A stretch of DNA of 64,000 nucleotides, from positions 1,928,334 to 1,992,333 of the forward strand of contig QCWG01000001.1 in assembly GCA_003149575.1 (NCBI GenBank), read 5' to 3'. Below the pieces are notes generated by a model. That model was not told the DNA's origin, made no database searches, and worked only from the letters and a program-made list of their open reading frames with translations. Source of the DNA: Altererythrobacter sp. XM-24bin4 (GTDB taxonomy: Bacteria; Pseudomonadota; Alphaproteobacteria; Sphingomonadales; Sphingomonadaceae). The translations under genes were made by a program, and so were the position numbers. The first letter of the stretch is position 1, and every line of letters begins with the position of its first letter. This document shows, piece by piece, positions 18,117 through 28,344 of this stretch.

Positions 18117-18793
18117 TGAGCAACCCCGTCTACCTTGCCCTGGATTTGCCTCAGATTGAGCCGGCGAAGGCGCTGCTTAACAAGGTGAAATCGCATATTG
18201 GCGGAGTAAAGCTGGGCCTGGAATTCTTCTGCGCGCATGGCCATCACGGGGTACACGAAATCGCGCACGCCACCGGCCTGCCGATCTTCCTTGACCTGAA
18301 ACTGCACGATATCCCCAACACCGTTGCCGGAGCGATGCAGGCGATCCATGTTCTGGAACCAGTGATTGTCACGATTCACGCCAGTGGCGGGCGCGCGATG
18401 ATGGAAGATGCCAAGACCGCAGCGGCTGACGGGTGCAAGGTGGTTGCGGTGACTATGCTCACCAGCCTTGATGAGCGCGACATGACCCGCACTGGCATTA
18501 AGGGTTCGCCGCATGATCAGGTTATGCGGCTGGCCGAACTCGCGCATGATGCCGGGCTCGATGGAATTGTCTGCTCAGGGCAAGAAGTGGGCGCGGTACG
18601 CCAGCAATGGAGAGACGGCTTCTTCGTCGTGCCCGGCCTTCGCCCCGGCGGAAAGGCCACGGGCGATCAGAAACGCGTGGTCACTCCGCGCAAGGCTCGA
18701 GATGATGGCGCCAGCGTGCTGGTGATTGGCCGCCCGATCAGCAAAGCGGATGACCCGCTGGAGGCCGCTCGCGCAATCGAAGCGACGCTTTAG
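18116..18793 (+). CDS. pyrF: Orotidine-5'-phosphate decarboxylase
   Basis: 225 residues. The active-site array FLDLKLHDIPNTV is intact, and VKLGLEFFCAHG, VVAVTMLTSLDERDM and FFVVPGLRPGGKATGDQKRV match the family. The enzyme makes UMP. It lies between the LapA-like gene and trpF, an order common in alphaproteobacteria. Confidence 0.96.
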   Translation: MSNPVYLALDLPQIEPAKALLNKVKSHIGGVKLGLEFFCAHGHHGVHEIAHATGLPIFLDLKLHDIPNTVAGAMQAIHVLEPVIVTIHASGGRAMMEDAKTAAADGCKVVAVTMLTSLDERDMTRTGIKGSPHDQVMRLAELAHDAGLDGIVCSGQEVGAVRQQWRDGFFVVPGLRPGGKATGDQKRVVTPRKARDDGASVLVIGRPISKADDPLEAARAIEATL

Positions 18794-18802
18794 AGGCCAA
18801 GA

Positions 18803-19435
18803 ATGTCAGTTCAGATCAAAATCTGCGGGCTTTCAACGCCCGAGACTATCGACGCCGCTGTAGATGCGGGCGCGACACATGTCGGCCTCGTGCATTTCGA
18901 GCCGAGCGCACGGCATGTCTCGCTGGAAGATGCGGCCAAGCTGCGTGCGCGTGTGCCGGCCAACGTTAAAGTGGTGCTCTTGCTGGTCAATCAGCAACCC
19001 GATGCGACCGCCAAGGCGCTTGCCGCCGTCAAACCCGATGTGGTCCAGTTCCATGGTCGCGAGACCCCTGAGTGGACCGAAATGGTCCGCGAAAAGACAC
19101 AACTCAAAGTGTGGAAAGCGTTGGGCCTGAGAGATGCGGGCACACTGGAACGCAGCGCGGCATATGTCGGCAAGGTCGACCGTCTGCTGTTTGACGCTCC
19201 TGCAAAAGCGCTGCCTGGGGGCAATGGCACCGCCTTCGACTGGAACCTTCTGGCGGGGCACAAGCACCTGGTCGATTGGGGCATTGCGGGCGGTCTGACG
19301 CCCGACAATGTCGCTGAGGCAATCCGGGCAACCGGCGCGCCGCTGGTCGACGCATCCAGCGGCTTGGAAAGCGCGCCGGGCGTGAAGGATGTGGACTTGA
19401 TCCGCGCGTTCTGCAAAGCGGCTCTGGAAGCTTGA
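18803..19435 (+). CDS. trpF: Phosphoribosylanthranilate isomerase
   Basis: 210 residues. The catalytic Cys and Asp are seen in [10 protein letters not shown] and [20 protein letters not shown]. The C-terminal phosphate site is [16 protein letters not shown] and [15 protein letters not shown]. It catalyses the third step of tryptophan synthesis and starts 9 bases after pyrF, with trpB 7 bases downstream. Confidence 0.96.
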   Translation: MSVQIKICGLSTPETIDAAVDAGATHVGLVHFEPSARHVSLEDAAKLRARVPANVKVVLLLVNQQPDATAKALAAVKPDVVQFHGRETPEWTEMVREKTQLKVWKALGLRDAGTLERSAAYVGKVDRLLFDAPAKALPGGNGTAFDWNLLAGHKHLVDWGIAGGLTPDNVAEAIRATGAPLVDASSGLESAPGVKDVDLIRAFCKAALEA

Positions 19436-19442
19436 GAAATCC

Positions 19443-20660
19443 ATGACAGAAAATACCCCCAATTCATTTCGCAACCAGCCTGACGAGCGCGGGCATTTCG
19501 GCCAGTTTGGCGGGCGTTATGTCGCCGAAACGCTGATGCCGCTGATCCTCGATCTCGAAAAGGAATATCGCAAGGCGCAGGCCGACCCCGAATTCGCGCG
19601 CGAGTTCAACGACCTGATGAAGCATTATGTCGGGCGCCCTTCACCACTCTACTTCGCGGAGCGGCTGACAGAGGCGCTGGGCGGCGCACAGGTCTGGTTC
19701 AAGCGCGACGAACTCAACCACACCGGCGCGCACAAGATCAACAATTGCATCGGGCAGATCCTGCTCGCGATCCGCATGGGCAAAACGCGGATCATCGCGG
19801 AAACCGGTGCAGGCCAGCATGGCGTCGCCACCGCGACCGTCTGCGCACGCTTTGGTCTGCCTTGCGTGATCTACATGGGCGCAGAGGACGTGAAGCGGCA
19901 ATCGCCCAACGTCTTCCGTATGAAGCTGCTCGGCGCGGAAGTTGTCCCCGTCACCAGCGGCGGTGCGACGCTGAAAGATGCGATGAACGAAGGGCTGCGT
20001 GACTGGGTCGCGAACGTCCATGACACCTTCTACATCATCGGTACGGCAGCAGGGCCGCATCCCTATCCGGAGATGGTGCGCAACTTCCAGAGCGTGATCG
20101 GTAAGGAAGCGCGCGAGCAGATGCTCGATCGCGTAGGCCGCCTGCCGGATCTGCTGGTTGCCTGCATAGGCGGCGGTTCGAATGCGCTCGGGCTGTTCCA
20201 CCCCTTCCTCGATGATCCGGAAGTGAAGATGCTGGGCGTCGAGGCGGCGGGGCATGGGCTGGATGGAGATGAACATGCGGCAAGCCTTTTGGGCGGCGCG
20301 CCCGGTGTGCTCCACGGCAACAAGACTTACCTGTTGCAGGATGAGGACGGTCAGATCACCGAAGGCCATTCGATCAGCGCCGGGCTGGATTATCCCGGTA
20401 TCGGTCCGGAGCATGCGTGGCTGAAAGAGTCAGGCCGCGTCGAATATACCGCTGTTACCGATGACGAAGCATTGGACGGCTTCCAGCTGCTTTGCCGCAC
20501 CGAGGGGATCATTCCGGCGCTTGAACCATCACACGCCATCGCCGCCGTTGCCGACCGCGCGAAGCAGATGCGCGATAATCAGATCATCCTGATGAATCTG
20601 TGCGGCCGCGGCGACAAGGACATTTTCACAGTGGCTGAAAAGCTGGGAGTGGAGATGTGA
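19443..20660 (+). CDS. trpB: Tryptophan synthase beta chain
   Basis: 405 residues. The PLP lysine is in [15 protein letters not shown], the phosphate loop is [12 protein letters not shown], and [19 protein letters not shown] and ALEPSHAIA are typical of TrpB1. The enzyme joins indole to serine. In most relatives trpA follows at once; here a small ORF and a repeat separate them. Confidence 0.97.
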   Translation: MTENTPNSFRNQPDERGHFGQFGGRYVAETLMPLILDLEKEYRKAQADPEFAREFNDLMKHYVGRPSPLYFAERLTEALGGAQVWFKRDELNHTGAHKINNCIGQILLAIRMGKTRIIAETGAGQHGVATATVCARFGLPCVIYMGAEDVKRQSPNVFRMKLLGAEVVPVTSGGATLKDAMNEGLRDWVANVHDTFYIIGTAAGPHPYPEMVRNFQSVIGKEAREQMLDRVGRLPDLLVACIGGGSNALGLFHPFLDDPEVKMLGVEAAGHGLDGDEHAASLLGGAPGVLHGNKTYLLQDEDGQITEGHSISAGLDYPGIGPEHAWLKESGRVEYTAVTDDEALDGFQLLCRTEGIIPALEPSHAIAAVADRAKQMRDNQIILMNLCGRGDKDIFTVAEKLGVEM

Positions 20661-20845
20661 GTGCGAAGGCTCTTTTCGTCCGAAACGTCGCCGTAATTGC
20701 AGTGCTCTTCTTCTTGGCAATGCTTGGCGCAGACATAGTATTTGAACGCGATCCTGGGCCGATGTTGGAACGTATTGGCTTAGCGGTTTTTATGGGAATC
20801 CTCAGCGAAGCCAGCCAACTGATCTACCTCAGGCACACGAAATGA
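20657..20845 (+). CDS. Small membrane protein of unknown function between trpB and trpA
   Basis: 62 residues from a GTG that overlaps the trpB stop (ATGTGA context). Two hydrophobic stretches ([19 protein letters not shown] and [19 protein letters not shown]) suggest two membrane helices. I do not recognise a family. Translational coupling to trpB supports expression. Confidence 0.5.
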   Translation: MSAKALFVRNVAVIAVLFFLAMLGADIVFERDPGPMLERIGLAVFMGILSEASQLIYLRHTK

Positions 20846-20858
20846 ATGACACTCTGCT

Positions 20859-20941
20859 CGTCATTCCGGGCTTGACCCGGAATCCAGAGCGGCTCGAACT
20901 GCGCCCTGCAATTCTGGATTCTCGCTTTCGCGTGAATGACG
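20859..20941. repeat. Palindromic REP-like repeat element
   Basis: An 83-base element with arms CGTCATTCCGGGCTTGACCC and TTCGCGTGAATGACG. Inner arms GAATCCAG and CTGGATTC are also complementary, so it can fold into a long imperfect hairpin. The sequence type (TCATTCCGGGCTTGACCCGG) is a familiar dispersed palindrome in sphingomonad and other alphaproteobacterial genomes. It occupies the trpB-trpA gap; the rest of 20942-21106 holds nothing I recognise. Confidence 0.75.
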
Positions 20942-21106
20942 ATTGTTGGCCTGTCCTACACACCCGCAGCAATGCCATAAGACACATATGAAGAATGCTT
21001 CAAACCTCTGGAACCGCGCCGAAAATTGCACTCGAATTGACGCAAGATTTTTCGCCCCTAGGACAGTGTTCCATGTGTTCCATACTGTAGGACTTCACGC
21101 CCGGAA

Positions 21107-21895
21107 ATGACCGAATCCAACCGCCTCTCAAACGCCTTCTCCAAGCCGCACCCCGCGCTCGTGTGCTTCATCACCACTGGCGATGGCGACACCGCGGCCA
21201 ATCTCGACGCGCTGGTCGAGGGCGGTGCGGATGTGATAGAGCTGGGCATGCCTTTCACCGATCCGATGGCCGATGGGCCGGCGATTCAGGCCGCGAACCT
21301 GCGCAGCCTGGGCAAAGGCACAACCACGGCAGACGTGCTTATGATCGCGAATGAATTCCGCGAGCGGCACCCGGACATTCCGCTGGTTCTGATGGGCTAT
21401 GCCAACCCGATGATCCGGCGTGGGCCGGGGTGGTTTGCCGAGCAATGCATGGGCTGCGGCGTTGATGGCGTGATCTGCGTCGACATTCCCCCCGAAGAGG
21501 ACGAGGAACTCGGCCCCGCCCTGCGCGAAGCAGGCGTTGCACCGATCCGCCTCGCGACACCCACAACCGATGCAGCGCGGCTTCCCTCCGTGCTCCAAGG
21601 GTCCGAGGGCTTCGTCTATTACGTTTCCGTTGCGGGCATCACCGGCAAGCAACAGGCCGCAATCGACTCCATCGAAGACAATGTCAGCCGCATCAAGCAA
21701 TCGACCGATCTGCCTGTTGCGGTGGGTTTCGGCGTGCGCACGCCTGAACAAGCCGCAGAAATCGCAAAGGTCGCCGATGGCGTGGTCGTCGGCTCGGCTC
21801 TGGTCGAACTGGTCGGAAAGTTTGGCAAAGACGCGCCGGAGCAGCTAAAGGAACTGACGTCGGCTCTCGCACTTGCGATCCAAACCGCGCGATAG
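21107..21895 (+). CDS. trpA: Tryptophan synthase alpha chain
   Basis: 262 residues. Catalytic Glu and Asp lie in [20 protein letters not shown], and [34 protein letters not shown] and [10 protein letters not shown] complete the TIM barrel. It releases indole for TrpB. accD follows after 8 bases, so trpA-accD-folC form a unit. Confidence 0.96.
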   Translation: MTESNRLSNAFSKPHPALVCFITTGDGDTAANLDALVEGGADVIELGMPFTDPMADGPAIQAANLRSLGKGTTTADVLMIANEFRERHPDIPLVLMGYANPMIRRGPGWFAEQCMGCGVDGVICVDIPPEEDEELGPALREAGVAPIRLATPTTDAARLPSVLQGSEGFVYYVSVAGITGKQQAAIDSIEDNVSRIKQSTDLPVAVGFGVRTPEQAAEIAKVADGVVVGSALVELVGKFGKDAPEQLKELTSALALAIQTAR

Positions 21896-21903
21896 GACAA
21901 CAG

Positions 21904-22752
21904 ATGAACTGGTTTACACGCGTTCGAAACTCCATCGGCTTCGGCGAAAAGCGAATCAGCGAGAAGGATTTGTGGGTCAAATGCCCGTCCTGCGCAGAGA
22001 TGCTGTTCGAGCAGGAATATAAGGACAATCTGTGGGTCTGCCCGCGGTGCGACCATCATGGCCGGATCAGCGCGGATCAGCGGCTGAAGCTGCTGCTGGA
22101 CGATGGTTTCGAGATGCTCGATCAGCCTGAGGTCGAGGAAGACCCGCTCAAGTTCAAGGACAGCAAGAAATACACTGACCGGCTCAAAATGGCGCGGGCG
22201 AACAATACGCATGCCGATGCCTTCAGCGTCGGTTCCGGCACGATTGACGGCCGCGTGGCGGTGGTCGGCGTTCAGGATTTCGGCTTCATGGGCGGATCGA
22301 TGGGCATGGCGGTGGGTGCGGCCTTTGTCGCGGGCGCGCAAAAGGCATTGGAGCGCCGGTCGGCATATGTCGTGGTGACCGCCGCAGGCGGTGCACGCAT
22401 GCAGGAAGGCATCCTCAGCCTGATGCAAATGCCCAAGGCAACCGTGATGACGCGCCGCCTGAAAGAAGCGGGCTTGCCCTATATCGTCGTGCTGACAGAC
22501 CCGACCACCGGCGGCGTAACCGCCAGCTATGCCATGCTGGGCGATATTCAGATCGCGGAGCCAGGTGCACTGATCGGCTTTGCCGGACAGCGCGTGATCC
22601 AGGATACGATCCGCGAGCAATTGCCCGAGGGGTTCCAGCGCGCGGAATATCTCTACGAGCACGGGATGGTCGACATGGTGGTGCACCGTGCGGACCTGAA
22701 GGAACAGCTTGCAACCGTGCTCGGCTATTTGCAGCCGCGCAAGGCCGCTTAA
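21904..22752 (+). CDS. accD: Acetyl-CoA carboxylase carboxyltransferase subunit beta
   Basis: 282 residues. The N-terminal zinc ribbon [11 protein letters not shown]...[10 protein letters not shown] and the crotonase-like core ([54 protein letters not shown]) are typical. AccD with AccA transfers CO2 from biotin to acetyl-CoA for fatty acid synthesis. The trpA-accD-folC order is common in proteobacteria. Confidence 0.97.
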   Translation: MNWFTRVRNSIGFGEKRISEKDLWVKCPSCAEMLFEQEYKDNLWVCPRCDHHGRISADQRLKLLLDDGFEMLDQPEVEEDPLKFKDSKKYTDRLKMARANNTHADAFSVGSGTIDGRVAVVGVQDFGFMGGSMGMAVGAAFVAGAQKALERRSAYVVVTAAGGARMQEGILSLMQMPKATVMTRRLKEAGLPYIVVLTDPTTGGVTASYAMLGDIQIAEPGALIGFAGQRVIQDTIREQLPEGFQRAEYLYEHGMVDMVVHRADLKEQLATVLGYLQPRKAA

Positions 22753-22764
22753 GGCGTCACCGCT

Positions 22765-24003
22765 ATGCGCGATATGGGGCGCTCGGACGATCCGCGCGTT
22801 CAGGCCCAGCTCGACCGACTTGGCAGCTTAAGCATTCAGCGTGACACGCTGGGGCTCGATGCGATCCAAGAATTGATGCGGCAACTTGGCGATCCGCACA
22901 AGCGATTGCCGCCTGTGTTTCACGTCGCGGGGACCAATGGAAAGGGATCAACCTGCGCCTTCCTGCGCGCGATGCTGGAGGCGGAGAGGTACAAAGTCCA
23001 CGTCACCACCAGCCCGCATCTGGTGCGCTATAACGAGCGGTTCCGGGTGGCGGGCAAACTGATCGAAGACGCACGGTTGGCGGAACTGCTGGAGCAGGTG
23101 TTTGACGCCGCCGAGGGGCTCGATTGCAGCTTCTTCGAGATCAGCATTGCGGCGGCGTTTGTGGAATTCGCGCGCGTTCCAGCCGATGCGTGTGTGGTGG
23201 AAGTCGGCCTTGGTGGGCGGTTGGATGCAACCAATGTGCTTGAGCCGGGTGCGCTGGCAGCTTGCGGAATTGCTGCGCTGGGGATCGATCACGAGAAGTT
23301 CCTCCTCGCGCCAGAGGAAGGCGTACCGCAAGAACCAATGGCTCGGATTGCATTCGAGAAAGCGGGGATCGCGAAACAGGGCGTGCCGCTGGTGACGATT
23401 GCTCAGCCGGAGCAAGAGAAGCAGGCAATCGAAGCAGTCGCAAACCCAGCTGGAGCGCCTGTGTTCGTCGCATCGCGCGTGGATGGACGCGAACTGGCTC
23501 TTCCCGGCGAACATCAGGGTCTGAATGCCGGCTTGGCGATAGCAATGCTGCGTTCCCAATCAAAGATCGACGTTTCAGACAATGCAGTTGCGGTCGGGCT
23601 TCGCACTGCGAGCTGGCCTGCGCGGCTTCATCGACTGGCCGATGGTCCGTTGACGCAAGGGCGCGAGGTTTGGCTAGACGGTGGGCACAACGCTTCGGCG
23701 GGGGCCATGCTGGGCGCGTATTTTGCCGGACATAAAGTGCATCTGGTGATTGGCATGATCGAAGGCAAAGATCCTGCTTCGCTGGTCGCTCCGCTCGCAG
23801 CTTCACTGGAGACGATCACGGTTGTTCCCGTGCCTGGCTTCCCTTGCCATCCGCCAGAGGCGTTTGGCGCGACGGCTGCATCTGCCTCTGATGTTAGCAA
23901 GGCGATTGACAGATTGCGCGATGACGGATTGCCGGTCCTTATCGCTGGTTCGCTCTATCTCGCGGGCGAGGTGCTGCGCCTCAATGACGAGATTCCGGAC
24001 TGA
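22765..24003 (+). CDS. folC: Bifunctional folylpolyglutamate / dihydrofolate synthase
   Basis: 412 residues. The P-loop FHVAGTNGKGSTCAFLRAML, then TTSPHLVRYNERFRVAGKLI, FFEISIAAAFVEFARVP, GLGGRLDATNVLEP and the C-terminal LDGGHNASAGAMLG mark the Mur-ligase-like FolC family. It starts 12 bases after accD. Its stop abuts the stop of the convergent ampG gene with no base between. Confidence 0.95.
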   Translation: MRDMGRSDDPRVQAQLDRLGSLSIQRDTLGLDAIQELMRQLGDPHKRLPPVFHVAGTNGKGSTCAFLRAMLEAERYKVHVTTSPHLVRYNERFRVAGKLIEDARLAELLEQVFDAAEGLDCSFFEISIAAAFVEFARVPADACVVEVGLGGRLDATNVLEPGALAACGIAALGIDHEKFLLAPEEGVPQEPMARIAFEKAGIAKQGVPLVTIAQPEQEKQAIEAVANPAGAPVFVASRVDGRELALPGEHQGLNAGLAIAMLRSQSKIDVSDNAVAVGLRTASWPARLHRLADGPLTQGREVWLDGGHNASAGAMLGAYFAGHKVHLVIGMIEGKDPASLVAPLAASLETITVVPVPGFPCHPPEAFGATAASASDVSKAIDRLRDDGLPVLIAGSLYLAGEVLRLNDEIPD

Positions 24004-25725
24004 CTACTCCGCCGCAAGCGCTTCTAGCGCGATGACACCTGAATTGCGCCCCGCGCGCCGTTCGCGCCACCATTCAAGGCACACCAGCACGACAGCAGCA
24101 AGCCCGATGAAAGTCGTCAGTACGAACACGTCGAAATAGCCCTGATCCTCTATCATCTCACCCAGCGCTCCACGCCCCAGCGTGCCCACCAGCAGAGTGA
24201 GTGATGATAGCAGGGCATATTGCACCGCGCTGAACTTCTTCGACACGATCGAGCTGAGCCAGGCGATATAGGCCGCCCCCGCAATGCCAATCGCCAGATT
24301 CTCGAAGAAAATCGTGAAGGTGAGTTTAGCGAGCGCAGCGCTGCCAATTCCGGGCACCTGCATGATCAGCCATGTGAAGCCGACAAGATCGCTCAGCGCT
24401 TGCATATTGTGCCCGCCAATCGCCAGATCGGCATAAAGCAGGTTCGTCAGTGCCGCGAGCAATCCGCCGATGAATAGCGTAGCCATGCGGCCGATCACAG
24501 TGAGCAAGAAACCACCCAATGCAAGGCCGCCGATAATCGCGCCCACGCCGAAGAACTTGGAGGCAAACGCCACTTCGTCGTTGGTGTAATTCAGCTCTCC
24601 CAAATAAAACGGATAGGCAAACGTGCCCCAGATCGCGTCGCAAATCCGGTAGGTCAGCACGACCGCCAGTATAAGGACCAGGCTCCATCCCATCCGCCCA
24701 ACAAACTCAACCAGCGGCAGCACAAGAGCGCGATAGAGGTGGTCCATCGCAAAGCCCGCGCCGCTTGATGGCGGAGCGTCTTGCTCTAACAAATAGTTGC
24801 CCTGCTTTTTTTGGCTTGCGAGCCAGCCAGCGATCAGAGCTGGCAGTATGATCGTGGCAACAATAATCCAGGGACCGAAGTTGAGCGTGAATTGGGTGGG
24901 GTTTGGCCTGTCCGCTGGCGCATAGGTCATCGACATGATCATGAAGCTCAACACGACGCCAATCGCACCGGCCCAGAGCACGCCGACAATCGCTAATGCG
25001 CGGGCGCGGATTTTCGGATCAAGCTCGCCCGCCTTGCGCAATTCGCGCACCAGTTCATCACTCGCGGCCATAGTGTTTGCGGCATCTCCATCGCCATTGG
25101 GCGCAAACAGCCCCAGAAATCCTGCCGTCAGCAAGATTGCTCCCATCAGCATATAGGTTTCCGGCCATCCGATCCGTGCCGCGATAATCAGTCCCAACGC
25201 GCCACCAACCAGCGAGCTGAACCGATATCCCATCTGGTAAATGGTCGAGAGGATATCGATCGTTGCAACATCGTCGGCTACGTCGATACGCCAGGCATTT
25301 ATTGCAATATCCTGCGTCGCACTGGCAAACGCCCCGATCCCGGCCAATAGCGAAAACAAGCCAAGTTGCGACTTGGGGTCTAGCAGGCTGAGCGTGACGA
25401 GAATCGTGCCCAACGCCACTTGCATCGGCACAATCCATTGCTTGCGCTTGCCAAGCTTGCGCAGCAGCGGAAGATCGACCTTGTCGATCAATGGGGACCA
25501 CAGGAATTGGAAAGCGTATGCAAGCCCGATAAGCGAGAAAATGCCCATCGTCTCCAGCTCGACCTCGGCCTCTGTTAGCCATGCGAACAGCGTGCCGAGG
25601 AACAGTGCGAACGGCAGGCCACTGGCAAAGCCGAAAATCAGCATAAAGCCGGTTTTCCGGTTGGTCAGCGCTAATACCAGCGCCTTCCATGCAGATTTCT
25701 TCTTGTCGGCAGTGGCAACAGCCAT
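24004..25725 (-). CDS. ampG: AmpG-type muropeptide MFS permease
   Basis: 573 residues, about 14 membrane helices. The N-terminus (TGFMLIFGFASGLPFALFLG, WLTEAEVELETMGIFSLIGL, YAFQFLWSPLIDKVDLPLL) and ASATQDIAINAWRIDV are the AmpG pattern. AmpG imports anhydro-muropeptides for peptidoglycan recycling. It converges on folC and is divergent from the Rieske oxygenase gene. Other peptide-importing MFS members are an alternative. Confidence 0.88.
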   Translation of the reverse strand: MAVATADKKKSAWKALVLALTNRKTGFMLIFGFASGLPFALFLGTLFAWLTEAEVELETMGIFSLIGLAYAFQFLWSPLIDKVDLPLLRKLGKRKQWIVPMQVALGTILVTLSLLDPKSQLGLFSLLAGIGAFASATQDIAINAWRIDVADDVATIDILSTIYQMGYRFSSLVGGALGLIIAARIGWPETYMLMGAILLTAGFLGLFAPNGDGDAANTMAASDELVRELRKAGELDPKIRARALAIVGVLWAGAIGVVLSFMIMSMTYAPADRPNPTQFTLNFGPWIIVATIILPALIAGWLASQKKQGNYLLEQDAPPSSGAGFAMDHLYRALVLPLVEFVGRMGWSLVLILAVVLTYRICDAIWGTFAYPFYLGELNYTNDEVAFASKFFGVGAIIGGLALGGFLLTVIGRMATLFIGGLLAALTNLLYADLAIGGHNMQALSDLVGFTWLIMQVPGIGSAALAKLTFTIFFENLAIGIAGAAYIAWLSSIVSKKFSAVQYALLSSLTLLVGTLGRGALGEMIEDQGYFDVFVLTTFIGLAAVVLVCLEWWRERRAGRNSGVIALEALAAE

Positions 25726-25797
25726 TCCCTAGCGTCCTTCCAGAAACGTCAAACTTGTGCGACACTACCCATGGTTGAGAGGAATAGGAACGTCCGG

Positions 25798-26958
25798 ATG
25801 AACGAGGCTGCAACGAAATCACCACCTTTGCGCCCGACAGAGGGACAATTGGCACTGGCGCGGGCTGTTGCACGTGGAGAGGAGCGCAGCGGAAACGGCA
25901 TCACGCAAGTTCCCGCGAGCGTTTACACCGATCCGGCGCACTGGACGCGAGAGAAAGCGGCATTGTTTGATCGATTGCCACAAATCCTCTGCCCCAGCGC
26001 GGTCTTGCCTCATGCGGGAATGGCCTTGCCGCATGACGCAACCGGGCGCCCGCTGCTGATCACGCGCGATGCAGATGGCACGGCGCATGTGTTCCTGAAC
26101 GTTTGCCGCCATCGCGGTACGCGGCTGGTCGAAGGTGACGACGTGCAATGCGCCAAGCGGCTGGTCTGCCCTTACCATGCCTGGACCTACCGGTTGGACG
26201 GTAAATTGCTTGCCCTGCCCCGTCCGGAAACCTTTCCCGGGATGGACAAGGAACACTACGGCTTGATCGAATTGCCAAGCTGCGAGGCTGGCGGACTAAT
26301 CTGGTTCGCTCCGCAAGATAACGCTGACTTTATGCATGCACGCATCCTTGGCGAAGATTTTGACGCGTTTGGAATGGCGGAGCACGTGTTGTTCCGCCGC
26401 AAGACGCACACAGTCAAAGGCAATTGGAAGCTCATCATGGATGCGTTCCTTGAAAGCTACCATGTCACCCGGCTGCATTCGCAAACCATCGGCCCCTTCT
26501 TCAAGGATGGCGTGACCAGCGGTGATCAGATAGGCCCGCACCAGCGCAGCGCCGTGGGCAGGCTCGAAGACATGGAAGGCGTTGACCTGAACGATATGGC
26601 CGCGCTGCGCAGGGTCGTCACATACGCCTATCAATTGTTGCCAGCTACCATCATCATCCCCAGCCCGGATTATCTAAATGTAATGGTGCTGATGCCTCAA
26701 GCGCACGATCTGACTCTGGTTGAGGACTTCATGTTGATCCCGGAGGCTCCTGCCACGGACAAGGCACGCGATCACTGGGAACGCAGCTGGGCGCTGTTGG
26801 ACGGAGGCGTCTTCGCTTCAGAGGATTTTCGCGCGGCGGAGCTTGGTCAGCAGGGCTTGTCGACAGGAGCAATTCCAAATTTGACTCTCGGCACGCTCGA
26901 AGGCGGCATTCACCGCTTCCACGAAGTGGTTCAAGAAGCGTTGCGCGGAATCAATTGA
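25798..26958 (+). CDS. Rieske-type ring-hydroxylating oxygenase, alpha subunit
   Basis: 386 residues from the ATG at 25798, which has an AGGAA-rich region upstream; an ATG at 25771 would add nine residues. The Rieske cluster motif is CRHRG (residues ~106-110) and CPYHAW. The mononuclear iron site is IMDAFLESYHVTRLH with two histidines. No ferredoxin or reductase partner lies nearby, as for many single-component-annotated oxygenases. The substrate is unknown; similar proteins act on aromatics, carnitine-like amines or sterols. Confidence 0.87.
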   Translation: MNEAATKSPPLRPTEGQLALARAVARGEERSGNGITQVPASVYTDPAHWTREKAALFDRLPQILCPSAVLPHAGMALPHDATGRPLLITRDADGTAHVFLNVCRHRGTRLVEGDDVQCAKRLVCPYHAWTYRLDGKLLALPRPETFPGMDKEHYGLIELPSCEAGGLIWFAPQDNADFMHARILGEDFDAFGMAEHVLFRRKTHTVKGNWKLIMDAFLESYHVTRLHSQTIGPFFKDGVTSGDQIGPHQRSAVGRLEDMEGVDLNDMAALRRVVTYAYQLLPATIIIPSPDYLNVMVLMPQAHDLTLVEDFMLIPEAPATDKARDHWERSWALLDGGVFASEDFRAAELGQQGLSTGAIPNLTLGTLEGGIHRFHEVVQEALRGIN

Positions 26959-26977
26959 GCGCGTAACCGGCTGGGAT

Positions 26978-27757
26978 ATGCCAAAGGCTCCTCCCCCCTC
27001 CGCAGACCGCCCAGATGGTGACCGCATTGCCAAGCTGCTTGCGCGTGCGGGAATTGCCAGCCGTCGCGAGATCGAACGGATGATCGCTGACGGGCGGGTC
27101 GCCATTGATGGCAAACCAGTCGATACGCCGGCAACCTTTCTGACAGATCTCAAAGGTGTGACGGTTGATGGCAAGCCTGTCGCTGCGCCAGAGCCCACAC
27201 GGCTGTTCGCCTTCCACAAGCCAACCGGGCTGATTACCGCTGAACGCGACCCCATGGGTCGGCCCACAATCTACAGCGCGCTGGTCAATGCCTTGCCCAA
27301 GAGGACCCCGCGATTGATGCCGATCGGGCGGCTGGACCTCAATACTGAGGGCCTATTGCTGCTCACCAATGACGGTGAACTCAAACGCGAGATGGAGCTT
27401 CCTTCTAGTGGAATCCCACGTATTTACCGCGCGCGCACCTTTGGCGATGTGACTCAGGAACAACTCGAAGAACTGATCGACGGCATTTCAATTGATGGTG
27501 TGAATTATGGCCCAATCGACGCTAATCTTGAGCGCAGCACGGGTCGCAACCAATGGATTGAAGTCAGCATCACCGAAGGCAAGAACCGGGAGGTGCGCAA
27601 AGTTCTGGAACATCTGGGGCTCCAGGTCAGCAGGTTGATCCGCACCGCCTATGGTCCGTTTGAACTGGAAGATTTGCCACGCGGTAGAGCACGCGAGATT
27701 CGCAAACACGAATTGGGCAAGTTCCGCAGTCGATTGAAGCGCGGTTTCAAATTATGA
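26978..27757 (+). CDS. 23S rRNA pseudouridine synthase, RluB type
   Basis: 259 residues. An N-terminal S4 domain (RIAKLLARAGIASRREIERM) is followed by the RsuA/RluB catalytic motif GRLDLNTEGLLLLTNDGEL with the catalytic Asp, and by GKNREVRKVLEHLGLQVSRL. The family makes pseudouridine at one or few rRNA sites; RluB (position 2605) is the likeliest subgroup. It overlaps rsmD by 4 bases. Confidence 0.9.
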   Translation: MPKAPPPSADRPDGDRIAKLLARAGIASRREIERMIADGRVAIDGKPVDTPATFLTDLKGVTVDGKPVAAPEPTRLFAFHKPTGLITAERDPMGRPTIYSALVNALPKRTPRLMPIGRLDLNTEGLLLLTNDGELKREMELPSSGIPRIYRARTFGDVTQEQLEELIDGISIDGVNYGPIDANLERSTGRNQWIEVSITEGKNREVRKVLEHLGLQVSRLIRTAYGPFELEDLPRGRAREIRKHELGKFRSRLKRGFKL

Positions 27758-28299
27758 GAATCATCGCAGGCGAATGGCGCGGGCGGAAACTGATCGCACC
27801 GCGCGGCGATGCGACACGGCCAACAGCTGACCGCACACGCGAAACGCTGTTCAACATGCTTGTTAGCCGGATCGGTGATTTCGATGGGTTGCGTGTGGCC
27901 GATCTGTTCGCAGGTTCCGGCGCGCTTGGACTCGAAGCACTTTCAAGAGGTGCAGCGCATTGCCTGTTTGTAGAACAAGAAAAGCCGGCCGTGGACGCGA
28001 TCAAGGCAAATGTTCTGGCACTTGACGCGCGCGGCCGCAGTGATGTCCAGCATGCCTCGGTCATGTCGCTGCCTCCCGCGCGCGAACCGCTCGATCTGAT
28101 TCTGCTTGATCCGCCCTATCGCACTGGCGCAGCATCTGTTGCCTTAGACCGGATGCTGCGGCTGGGCTGGATCGGTGATGCGACCTGGATCGCTGTCGAG
28201 ACTTCAGACAAGGAAGCAGTCGAAGTCGCGGGGCTCGAGCCAATGGCCGACCGCAAGGTAGGTAAAGCGCGATTGACGCTGTTGACCAAGGCGGAGTGA
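27754..28299 (+). CDS. rsmD: 16S rRNA (guanine-966-N2)-methyltransferase
   Basis: 181 residues. MRIIAGEWRGRKLIAPRGDA, TADRTRETLFNML, VADLFAGSGALGLEALSRGA and the catalytic LDPPYRTG are the RsmD pattern. The ATG overlaps the upstream stop (ATGA), so it is coupled to the pseudouridine synthase gene, giving a two-gene rRNA-modification unit. Confidence 0.95.
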   Translation: MRIIAGEWRGRKLIAPRGDATRPTADRTRETLFNMLVSRIGDFDGLRVADLFAGSGALGLEALSRGAAHCLFVEQEKPAVDAIKANVLALDARGRSDVQHASVMSLPPAREPLDLILLDPPYRTGAASVALDRMLRLGWIGDATWIAVETSDKEAVEVAGLEPMADRKVGKARLTLLTKAE

Positions 28300-28319
28300 G
28301 GCTTGCCGACAAGGCAAAC

Positions 28320-28334
28320 GTTCTCTACCTGTTC
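28320..28334 (+). promoter_or_regulatory. LexA/SOS box upstream of uvrD
   Basis: GTTCTCTACCTGTTC fits the alphaproteobacterial SOS operator GTTC-N7-GTTC exactly. It ends 10 bases before the uvrD ATG at 28345, so LexA bound here would block transcription or initiation. Its position also argues against the TTG start at 28303. Confidence 0.8.
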
Positions 28335-28344
28335 ACATCAAACG

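Noticed and set aside
21619-22686. 355-codon minus-strand open frame
   Set aside because: It is antisense to trpA and accD, rich in His/Arg, and typical of GC-rich shadow frames.
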